This document shows positions 39,200 to 46,128 of a stretch of 52,751 nucleotides of DNA, piece after piece (within the stretch, counting starts at the first letter, position 1; the number at the start of each line of letters is the position of its first letter). The stretch lies in the NCBI RefSeq assembly GCF_008831035.1, contig NZ_WAJR01000015.1:1-52751 (forward strand), read 5' to 3'. The translations under genes were made by a program, and so were the position numbers. The DNA comes from Ellagibacter isourolithinifaciens (lineage in GTDB: Bacteria > Actinomycetota > Coriobacteriia > Coriobacteriales > Eggerthellaceae). The notes below the pieces were generated by a model, which saw only the letters and a list, made by a program, of their open reading frames with translations, had not been told where the DNA came from and made no database searches.

Positions 39200-42100
39200 T
39201 TATGCCTGGCGCAATTTCGCAAATTCGGCTTTCGCTTCTTCATGCTCAGCGCGCACCGAATCAATCAAAGCCGCCTGACTGCGGCAACTTTCAAGCTGAG
39301 CCTGGCATTGAGCCAGCTCCGCCTTTCTCGCCTTCTTCTTGCTAAAGGAGAAGAAGCTCATTTTATCTATCTCGCTGGAAAGCATCTTCGCCTGCTGCTC
39401 AAGTCCGGGGATCTTCGCCCTCGCATTTTCCAATTCCTGAATTTTTGCTTCAAGAGCATCAATTTCCTGCTCTTTTTCATTTTTTGCGGCCAAACGAGCA
39501 ACAGCGTCATCGAGTTGCCTCAATTGCTGCTTGAATTCCGATATCCCTGCGGGTAGCGCCACACCCCGCAGCGTGCCGATGCTCTGATTGTTCGTCTCGA
39601 TACTATCGCTCATCAGCTCTAAGATATCGTTTATCTCAACCAAAAATCTCTTCGAACCCTCGAGCGCTTCTTTGGGAATCATCCTTTCAAGAATAGTCTT
39701 ATAGCGAGAAGCCAGCTCAAAGAGGATGACATTGTACCTACCGGCCTCCTCGCGAATTGCCTCAAGAGTAGATGCGCTATCGGAAGACATCCCGATCAGC
39801 GCATCGATTTGCTCCTGCCGCGATCGAAGAATTGAGGGGACAACACATTCCTTCCCTCGGTCGACAAGCTCGCGCGCAACGCCATCGTTGGGAATAAAGT
39901 CTATTCCCCATTTTTTTATATCGTCAATGTACCCACGGGGGACTACGTCCTCCAAACGAAGCAGCTTCGCTTCCCCTTTAGGGAAAAGCGCTTCAAGACG
40001 GTCTCGTAGTGCTGTTTTTTCGGGCATGTCGTCGAGAATACCTTCTTCGGTCACTATTTTCGCTTCATCGTCGGCGAAAAGAGCTGCGCTTGGGAAAGCA
40101 CCCTCGAAGATGTTCTTCAACACATCATATGCCTCATGACCGGTCGCTTCTGTCTCTCCGAAGCAATCGTTGGCCGCATAAATATCGAGCAACTTGCCGT
40201 AGTACGGGACAAACTTCTCGCCATATTCCGCAAGCATGCGTGCGCCGGCTATCGTCGCATCGCGCGCATCAACCTCTTCGCCATCGAGTTGGAAGACATA
40301 TCTATTCTGACCAGCGGTAAATAACTTCTGGAAGAAGTTTGGGATGGGCGAAGCAATTCGACTCGCCAAATCCGTGAATTCATCTTTGGTGAGCTTCTCC
40401 CCGAAAGCCGCCTTGAGACCCCTTTCCGCATCTGATTCAAAAGGCTTGTCCAACTCGACAGTTGCCGCTATGTGTTTCACCACTTCGCGAATAGCATCAA
40501 TGTCGATATTTTCATCCATGGAGAGGCAGACACGTAGATAGTCGGAATGATCAAGAGAGTACGGGCGAATATTGAACTCGAGTCCATTTATGCCCGTGCC
40601 GGAATTGTACTGGACAATGAAACATTTGGTGTTTTGAGCATCGACTTCGCAATCCCACATAGTTTTTTGCGCAAAAGCAGCAAAGGGCGAAGTGGGGTCA
40701 GTCATCTGATTGGCCATTTCGACATAATGCGCCTGGCAGAACATAGCCCACCGCAATGGTGCCGTCATAAAGGCGGATGTCTGACCGAGCTTGGCGGCGC
40801 GATCGCCCGAGTCAACGTAAATAATGCGGTTTGAAAGCTCAATGTCGTCGTTGGAAACGTGTTCAGGGACGGCTACGAACGGGCGCTTCTGCCCAAAGAG
40901 GCCGTCGCGCTCGTAGTTTTCGACCACGTGCCACCCATCAGGGATGGCAACGTCAAAATGCTTGCCCCGTGCCACCCGGCCCTCGTCAAAAGTTAGCGAA
41001 GCGGCATCGACCGAATGCTCGTCGGGCGTCATGTCGTTGATTGCCTTCAACAGATCATCCGGGTCAATGCTCATGTCGCCTTGTTCTGCCCGTTCGAGCT
41101 TGTCGAGAAATTCCTGAGGGAACGTGGCTACGCCCACGAGCTGCGCCGCCGTTACCGCAAGACGCGCAAGGGAAAGCTTATCTTCGCGAGTTGGCCCGTC
41201 CGACTCGGGCTCGGGAGCAGGCTCGGAAGCAGACTCTATCTCGGGCTCGGATTCGGAAGCAGGCTCGATCTCGGGTTTGGAATCGGGCTCGAGCTCGGAT
41301 TCGGGCTCGGGAGCAGGCTCAATCTCGGACTCAGATTTGAGCTCGGACTCGGATTCGAGCTCGGGAACAGAGCCAGACGTCGAGTCGTCCCCTGAATCTT
41401 CCACAAGCGCGGCACCTTCGAAAGAAAGCTTCTCGTATTCGCGTTTGCGCCAATCGTCACCGCCGAGCATGTCATCGTCAGTAAGCACACCGTTTTTATA
41501 GAGCAGGTTGATCATGGTTTGCGTGGTGAGCTTATGCGGATAATCGAACCGGACGCAGATGAGCACACACCCATAATAATCTTGCGAAATGCTTTCAATC
41601 CATGCACCGACAAGGCCAGCAACGGGAGAGTCTTTCCATGCGTCTTCCCCGTAATCAGCATATTCGTCAAAGGGACTTGGGTCAGAATCCCTCCAACGCA
41701 GATTTCCCACTCTTCGATTAATCAGCCGATATCCGTCTGGCGTCCCAAACGCTATAAAGGGATCCGACGCCGAGCAACTCAGCGACGTCCCCGCTTTCAC
41801 TGCATGCTGCTCAAGTTCGCTCTTGTGGATCATTGCGTGAAAATATGACTTGCGAATTTCAACCGCGTAATCAGCATCGATCGCCGCTACGCGTTCGGGC
41901 AACACAAGTTGTTCCTCGTTTTCGCGCGTTAGAGTCTTCGGCCCACCGACCTTTTTCCATAGCGATACAAGTTCTTTCAACTTGGCATTGCGCACGCAGA
42001 AAGGAGCAGTTTCCTTAAGTTGATTGCGCAAAGCAGTTTCGCTCATCTTGATCACGCCATTTTGTTTAAGACAGGAAAGAAATGTCTCCTCGTGATTGGC

Positions 42101-42907
42101 TTTCCACTTCCTTTGAGCTTCTTTTAATTCAGTGCTTTTATCTGGATTTGCAGCTATCAGTTCATCGACCGAAGCCGGCTTTTCGTCATTAGGAAGCGAA
42201 GAGTATGTTTCTTTGAGCCAGGATAGAATTTCGTCTTGGTTGACGCCGGGTGTACCCGATTGAACAAGAATGCCTCGTTCCTGCAACAGTTTTCGAGGCG
42301 TGAGACCATACCAATCACCGCTCACTCTACCCAAAAACGTAAGGGCATCCGAATAGTCGGGATAGGTTTTTTGCAATGAAGCCATCGTCTTCGCGAAGAT
42401 CCCGTCTTCCTTGATTCTCCCCGCAAGTTCCTCGAGCGCTTCATCCATCTCGTCACGCGTGAATTTTCGCGCAGCTTCCCGTTTTTCGCCCGCTAGCAAG
42501 CCTTCGCCGATAAGAACATTCTTGAACACATCCCCAAAATCCCTCTGAGAATTGTTTTGGAGCGTTTTCAACTTGCCTTTTAAGTCAGGGTTTTCTTCTA
42601 TGAGCTGAGAGGGATTAGCACAAAGAGTCTTCCCATCGTAGCGGCGATGGAGCTCGGCAAGCACTTCTTTGGCATCAGTTGTGAAAGGATGGCCAGCCTT
42701 ATTCGCCTCGAAACCGTAAGCAGTAAAAAAGTCATCACGAGACTGATAGCCTATTTCCTTATACGCCTTCCCTATGCGTTCTGACAATTTTTTGTGGTCG
42801 TTAGTAATTCGGACAACCTTGCCATCGGGATAATATTCCTTGAGCTGCTCTATGATGCGATCCACTTTGGCCGCAAGCTTCGGGTCCTCAATTTTAATGG
42901 GCTCCAT
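39200..42907 (-). CDS. Large helical-repeat / coiled-coil protein in the PglZ operon, unknown function
   Basis: 1235 residues; I do not recognise the family. Residues 1-300 hold about four diverged helical repeats (for example PSQLIEENPDLKGKLKTLQ and VDELIAANPDKSTELKEAQ). Residues about 505-570 are a Glu/Ser/Pro low-complexity stretch. A globular region follows (IPDGWHVVENYERDGLFG near 635; NRIIYVDSGDRAAK near 670). The last 100 residues are a coiled-coil hairpin with a turn KMSFFSFSKKKARK, resembling the end of the 782-residue protein of the same operon. The gene starts 2 bp after the HIRAN-like gene, so the two are coupled. No nuclease or ATPase motif stands out. A structural or sensor partner in defence is inference. 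Confidence 0.8.
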   Translation of the reverse strand: MEPIKIEDPKLAAKVDRIIEQLKEYYPDGKVVRITNDHKKLSERIGKAYKEIGYQSRDDFFTAYGFEANKAGHPFTTDAKEVLAELHRRYDGKTLCANPSQLIEENPDLKGKLKTLQNNSQRDFGDVFKNVLIGEGLLAGEKREAARKFTRDEMDEALEELAGRIKEDGIFAKTMASLQKTYPDYSDALTFLGRVSGDWYGLTPRKLLQERGILVQSGTPGVNQDEILSWLKETYSSLPNDEKPASVDELIAANPDKSTELKEAQRKWKANHEETFLSCLKQNGVIKMSETALRNQLKETAPFCVRNAKLKELVSLWKKVGGPKTLTRENEEQLVLPERVAAIDADYAVEIRKSYFHAMIHKSELEQHAVKAGTSLSCSASDPFIAFGTPDGYRLINRRVGNLRWRDSDPSPFDEYADYGEDAWKDSPVAGLVGAWIESISQDYYGCVLICVRFDYPHKLTTQTMINLLYKNGVLTDDDMLGGDDWRKREYEKLSFEGAALVEDSGDDSTSGSVPELESESELKSESEIEPAPEPESELEPDSKPEIEPASESEPEIESASEPAPEPESDGPTREDKLSLARLAVTAAQLVGVATFPQEFLDKLERAEQGDMSIDPDDLLKAINDMTPDEHSVDAASLTFDEGRVARGKHFDVAIPDGWHVVENYERDGLFGQKRPFVAVPEHVSNDDIELSNRIIYVDSGDRAAKLGQTSAFMTAPLRWAMFCQAHYVEMANQMTDPTSPFAAFAQKTMWDCEVDAQNTKCFIVQYNSGTGINGLEFNIRPYSLDHSDYLRVCLSMDENIDIDAIREVVKHIAATVELDKPFESDAERGLKAAFGEKLTKDEFTDLASRIASPIPNFFQKLFTAGQNRYVFQLDGEEVDARDATIAGARMLAEYGEKFVPYYGKLLDIYAANDCFGETEATGHEAYDVLKNIFEGAFPSAALFADDEAKIVTEEGILDDMPEKTALRDRLEALFPKGEAKLLRLEDVVPRGYIDDIKKWGIDFIPNDGVARELVDRGKECVVPSILRSRQEQIDALIGMSSDSASTLEAIREEAGRYNVILFELASRYKTILERMIPKEALEGSKRFLVEINDILELMSDSIETNNQSIGTLRGVALPAGISEFKQQLRQLDDAVARLAAKNEKEQEIDALEAKIQELENARAKIPGLEQQAKMLSSEIDKMSFFSFSKKKARKAELAQCQAQLESCRSQAALIDSVRAEHEEAKAEFAKLRQA

Positions 42908-42909
42908 GG

Positions 42910-44223
42910 TTAATCCTCCTCGCTCACAGCACTGCTCAGCGAACGCTTTTCGGGGTCGAGCTTCAAAAGGGATCGCATTTCTTCCAAAACAGCGGGAAGG
43001 TCGATTGGATCTAACTCCAGTCGAACATCAAGATGAGCCTGCTTTCGCCAATCCCCTCGCGAACTTTGCGTTTCCACATTCACCACGGTTGCACGAATAT
43101 GGGGTAGCAAGCATGCAAATACCGCCCGCTTGTCCTCCGACGGGTTCCGATAGCCTCCGACGTTTCCAAGCGACCTTCCCTCTTTATCGAAAAGCTCAAT
43201 CCCCGCATACTTGAAATAGGGACTATTCCAATCAGATTTCAGGCATACTTCAGAGCCGGAAATACAGTGCTCAATATTTTGATTACGTCCGAGGTACTTG
43301 GCCCCCGTCACTTCGCATTTGAAGGGAAATGTCGAAAGGACACCGATGACGTAATCGCTAATTTTCTCAAATTCATCTTCATTCGGATTGTCCCAATTGA
43401 ACAGGGGTGCATTCAATTTCTCAAGCCAGCTGTCGACGTCATCATAGTCATCTTCATAGGGCTCTTCCCACGACCCCCAATCGTTCCACTGGGAAACGGC
43501 ACAGTTGAACGCAAGGTGCGCTAAACCATCAATCTCATCTCTGTTTTCCGCACGACCTTTTTTTAAAAGCTCCCACAGTTCATGGCTATCAATGCTGTCG
43601 TCCTCCCCTTCTTCCGCGGCATCATGCAAAAGCGCCCGGCCATGATGGACGCCGCTGAAAACGGAAATAGTTTCATAGCCATCGTATTCGTCTGCATCAA
43701 GGAAGGCGACGCCGTACTCACCTTCGGGAAGGCCCAGAAAGAAGGAATCAATGTCGCTAGAATTCGGTTCCCATGCCGTGCTGTAGTAAAGTTGAATTAC
43801 CCATCTATCGCCATATCGGGAAAGTTCGACGCTCGCTTCTTCGCTCATTGGTCGACCCGAAGGACGAACTCCAAACTTAAAATCAGCATCCTGAAAGCGA
43901 GAAGAAAAGACCCTTTCTAGTGCTTCAACCTGAGAAGCGTAGCCTGAGGCGGAACTCGTCGACGATTCCCATCCAAGCGAATTATCTGAAGAAAGGTCCT
44001 CATCTACGGGCGCGCCCGAAAAGGCGAGCCAATAATAGCAAGTGAGCGCTGATTCAATAGCTTGATACATTCCTTCGGCAGATCGCAACCCCAGAATGTC
44101 ATGGAAATCAAGCCCCGTCTCTTCCGAATTCGCCGCAAGGTTCGCCGCAAAGTTCAGGAGCACCTTTTTCATGTTTTCGGTATCAGCGGCAATCGCGAGA
44201 TCGTTGGTATGATAATTCGCCAT
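42910..44223 (-). CDS. Acidic protein with C-terminal HIRAN-like domain, unknown function
   Basis: 437 residues, strongly acidic. Residues about 300-385 read like a HIRAN domain: FKCEVTGAKYLGRNQNIEH, then GSEVCLKSDWNSPYFKYAG, IELFDKEGRSLGNVGGY and LLPHIRATVVNVE. HIRAN domains bind DNA ends or stalled forks in Rad5/HLTF-type proteins and also occur in bacterial defence genes. The N-terminal 290 residues are unassigned and Trp/Asp-rich. It sits between the PglX fragment (29 bp) and the 1235-residue gene (2 bp). The domain call is by eye and needs a profile search. Confidence 0.72.
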   Translation of the reverse strand: MANYHTNDLAIAADTENMKKVLLNFAANLAANSEETGLDFHDILGLRSAEGMYQAIESALTCYYWLAFSGAPVDEDLSSDNSLGWESSTSSASGYASQVEALERVFSSRFQDADFKFGVRPSGRPMSEEASVELSRYGDRWVIQLYYSTAWEPNSSDIDSFFLGLPEGEYGVAFLDADEYDGYETISVFSGVHHGRALLHDAAEEGEDDSIDSHELWELLKKGRAENRDEIDGLAHLAFNCAVSQWNDWGSWEEPYEDDYDDVDSWLEKLNAPLFNWDNPNEDEFEKISDYVIGVLSTFPFKCEVTGAKYLGRNQNIEHCISGSEVCLKSDWNSPYFKYAGIELFDKEGRSLGNVGGYRNPSEDKRAVFACLLPHIRATVVNVETQSSRGDWRKQAHLDVRLELDPIDLPAVLEEMRSLLKLDPEKRSLSSAVSEED

Positions 44224-44252
44224 AGTCAGCCCCTCCTTTTCCGATAAATCAG

Positions 44253-45221
44253 CTACTTGATTTTCGCTAGCACGTCCTGGAACTTCGCGTAGTTCACTTT
44301 CACGCCATCGTCGAGGTCTATCTCGATCATCTGATCGGCGAGATGGTGCACCTTCTCCTCGAACTCGCTTGCCTCGCGCAACTGGTCGTTCAGCTTGGAG
44401 ATGCGTTTCTCCAGCTTCACACGGTTGCCCTTTTCCGCCGTGGCAAGCGCATCTTCCGCATACGACACCTGCGCACGGTAGCGTTCCTGCTGCTGATGCA
44501 CGTAATCGGTGCGCACGCGCGCGAGCAGGTCGGGCTGATAGCGGTGCATGTAGATGAGCGCCTTGAAGCCGTTCTTCTTGCCCGAGTCGAACTGCCAGTA
44601 AATCGGACGTTTTTTGTATGTCTGGCAGTGGTCCTTGAAGAATTCCTTCAGAAAATACGAGCGAATGACATCACGCGACGTGCCCTTGCCGCCGAGCGCA
44701 TCGGCCACAAACCGCAGGTTCTCCTCAAGCGTCTCGGCGCCGTAGGCAACACGCATGAATTCCACGAAGCGGCCCACGATGTCGTCTTCGAAGTACTCCT
44801 CGTCGGTGATGGGGATGACGTTGTCGGCGTCGGGCATGAAGGAAACGCTCGCCGGGTCGGGCATCTTCTGCAGGTAGTCCTCAACCGTGTCGCCCTGATC
44901 CGCCAGCACCAGCCCGTCCACGTCGAGCGAATAGCGCCCGAACATGCAGCCGACCGCGTAACTGATCAGGCTGGTTATCTCGTCGCGCTTGGTGCGCACG
45001 TACTTGTTGCCCTTGTAGCTTTCGGGAATCTCCTCCGCCGTGTCGAAGATGCGCGCCACCGAGACGTATTTGTCCTCGACTTCAATAGGAACCTCACCGA
45101 CCATGTTGTATATCTCGGCGAAGATGCGGTTGAGCTCCTCCTCATTCGCACGCAACTGCTCGAACCGTTCGTTGACCTCGGCTTTTCGCGCCGCGTACTT
45201 ATCTGCCAAAAGTGTCGCCAT
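44253..45221 (-). CDS. Stand-alone C-terminal fragment of BREX methyltransferase PglX
   Basis: 322 residues that match the last quarter of BREX-1 PglX, an enzyme normally of about 1150-1200 residues. Diagnostic stretches are ERFEQLRANEEELNRIF, AVGCMFGRYSLDVDGL, ITDEEYFEDDIVGRFVEF, KKRPIYWQFDSGKKNGFKA and the C-terminal DDGVKVNYAKFQDVLAKIK. The SAM-binding and NPPY catalytic motifs are absent. Yet it has its own ATG (MATLLADKY) with AGAGGAGGCAATC upstream and no internal stop, so it may be made as a separate DNA-recognition chain or be a remnant. A DUF3800 module lies directly upstream, divergent. Confidence 0.87.
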   Translation of the reverse strand: MATLLADKYAARKAEVNERFEQLRANEEELNRIFAEIYNMVGEVPIEVEDKYVSVARIFDTAEEIPESYKGNKYVRTKRDEITSLISYAVGCMFGRYSLDVDGLVLADQGDTVEDYLQKMPDPASVSFMPDADNVIPITDEEYFEDDIVGRFVEFMRVAYGAETLEENLRFVADALGGKGTSRDVIRSYFLKEFFKDHCQTYKKRPIYWQFDSGKKNGFKALIYMHRYQPDLLARVRTDYVHQQQERYRAQVSYAEDALATAEKGNRVKLEKRISKLNDQLREASEFEEKVHHLADQMIEIDLDDGVKVNYAKFQDVLAKIK

Positions 45222-45232
45222 CAGTGATTGCC
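45208..45232. repeat. Junction repeat, copy 1 (start of the PglX fragment)
   Basis: 25 bp covering the ribosome site and start of the PglX fragment. It matches 46101-46125 in 22 of 25 positions, with all three differences being transitions. The two copies flank the first DUF3800 module in direct orientation. Confidence 0.7.
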
Positions 45233-45256
45233 TCCTCTTTATGCTGCCAGTTTACA

Positions 45257-45285
45257 TTGAATTTCGAACATTTGTTTGTTACAAT
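45257..45285 (+). promoter_or_regulatory. Promoter of DUF3800 module 1
   Basis: TTGAAT (45257-45262), 17-bp spacer, TACAAT (45280-45285). The spacer and flanks share GAACRTTTGTTTGYTA and CTTGAAAG with the promoter of module 2, which suggests a common operator or start context. Confidence 0.7.
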
Positions 45286-45291
45286 TACGAC

Positions 45292-45388
45292 TTGAAAGGA
45301 AGTGCTCGGCATGGTATAAAATAAGCGGTTTCCTCGAATAGAGGGACCTCCGAGCGTCGGGGGGTTTCCCCCCCGACATTTTTATTTT
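45292..45388 (+). ncRNA. Structured leader RNA of DUF3800 gene 1, ending in a terminator
   Basis: About 95 nt between promoter and gene. Outer stem GCTCGG/CCGAGC (45304-45309, 45350-45355) encloses a linker with TATAAA and a hairpin GGTTTCCTC/GAGGGACC (45327-45335, 45341-45348). A strong terminator follows: GTCGGGGGG/CCCCCCGAC (45356-45364, 45369-45377) with a T-rich tail. The ribosome site AAAGGGGG and ATG 45404 come after it. The same layout occurs at 50730-50823. Published comparative work describes several DUF3800 RNA motifs upstream of such genes; which class this belongs to is not known to me. It could be an attenuator, a small RNA, or an RNA partner of the protein. Confidence 0.75.
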
Positions 45389-45403
45389 AAAGGGGGTCGG
45401 CTC

Positions 45404-46081
45404 ATGAGGGAGCTGTCTATTTTCATAGACGAATCTGGCGATGCGGCATTTCGATCCGATTTTTACCTTGTCACTTTGGTGTTCCATAGGCAGGATGAGC
45501 CCATTCAGCCCAATATCGCCCAGTACGAATGCACCCTCACGAAAGAGTTGCTCGATACAATCCCCTTTCATTTCAACCCACTGCTTAATGGGCAGGACGA
45601 CTACAAATGGAAAGACATTCGCAGCAGGAAGCGTCAACTTCATGCATTCAGAATATTCGCGGAACATCTTCCCATCGCTTACGCCGCATTCGTTTTCGAG
45701 AAGCGCAGTCGCGTCACAAATACTGCCCAACTGACGCGAGCAATAGAAGCCGACGTGAAGGGCCTCCTTCGATCGAAGCAAGCCTATCTGCAAGACTTTG
45801 ACCAGGTGAAAATCTACTACGATGACGGGCAGAGCATCGTAACGAAGGCGCTTCACCTCGCTATCGAGGGCGCCATCTCGAGTCAGGCGGCCGTATACAA
45901 AGACGCCTCCCCCAAACTGTACCGGCTCGCGCAGGTCGCCGATTATCTGTGCGGAATCGAGTTGACGGCTGCCAAGTACGAGCGGCACCTGGAAACGCGA
46001 ACCGACGTCGAGTTTTTCGGAAGTATCCGAAATTTCAAGAAGAACTACCTCAAAAAGATTCGCAGAAAGCGACTCAACTGA
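45404..46081 (+). CDS. DUF3800-family protein, copy 1
   Basis: 225 residues. DUF3800 proteins are proposed to have an RNase H-like nuclease fold, but the function is unproven. Acidic motifs that could form the active site: SIFIDESGD at residues 5-13, KIYYDDGQS near 144 and VADYLCGIELTAA near 185. The basic end FKKNYLKKIRRKR could bind nucleic acid. It is paralogous to the gene at 50845 over its full length. It lies opposite to the surrounding operon, between the 782-residue gene and the PglX fragment, with a 25-bp repeat on both sides. Start fixed by AAAGGGGGTCGGCTC upstream. Confidence 0.88.
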   Translation: MRELSIFIDESGDAAFRSDFYLVTLVFHRQDEPIQPNIAQYECTLTKELLDTIPFHFNPLLNGQDDYKWKDIRSRKRQLHAFRIFAEHLPIAYAAFVFEKRSRVTNTAQLTRAIEADVKGLLRSKQAYLQDFDQVKIYYDDGQSIVTKALHLAIEGAISSQAAVYKDASPKLYRLAQVADYLCGIELTAAKYERHLETRTDVEFFGSIRNFKKNYLKKIRRKRLN

Positions 46082-46100
46082 GGTTTTCGCTTCTTTATAG

Positions 46101-46125
46101 AGAAGTGTCGTCATCGGTGATTGCC
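46101..46125. repeat. Junction repeat, copy 2 (relic PglX-fragment start)
   Basis: Reads on the minus strand as GGCAATCAC followed by an ATG and CGACACTT, just after the stop of the 782-residue gene. It looks like a second copy of the ribosome site and first codons of the PglX fragment (22 of 25 identical to 45208-45232), left behind when the DUF3800 module arrived. Confidence 0.7.
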
Positions 46126-46128
46126 CTT

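Noticed and set aside
41195-41390. Direct-repeat tract considered as a CRISPR array
   Set aside because: The units are 6 bp, imperfect and inside a coding frame; there are no spacers and no cas genes.
46079-46091. TGAGGTTTTCGCT after the DUF3800-1 stop and again, inverted, near 51891
   Set aside because: A shared 13-mer in a 52-kb window is expected by chance; no wider similarity around it.
45239-46114. Minus-strand frame of 291 codons starting MTTLLYKEA
   Set aside because: Antisense to DUF3800 copy 1. Its first codons are the duplicated start of the PglX fragment, not a gene.
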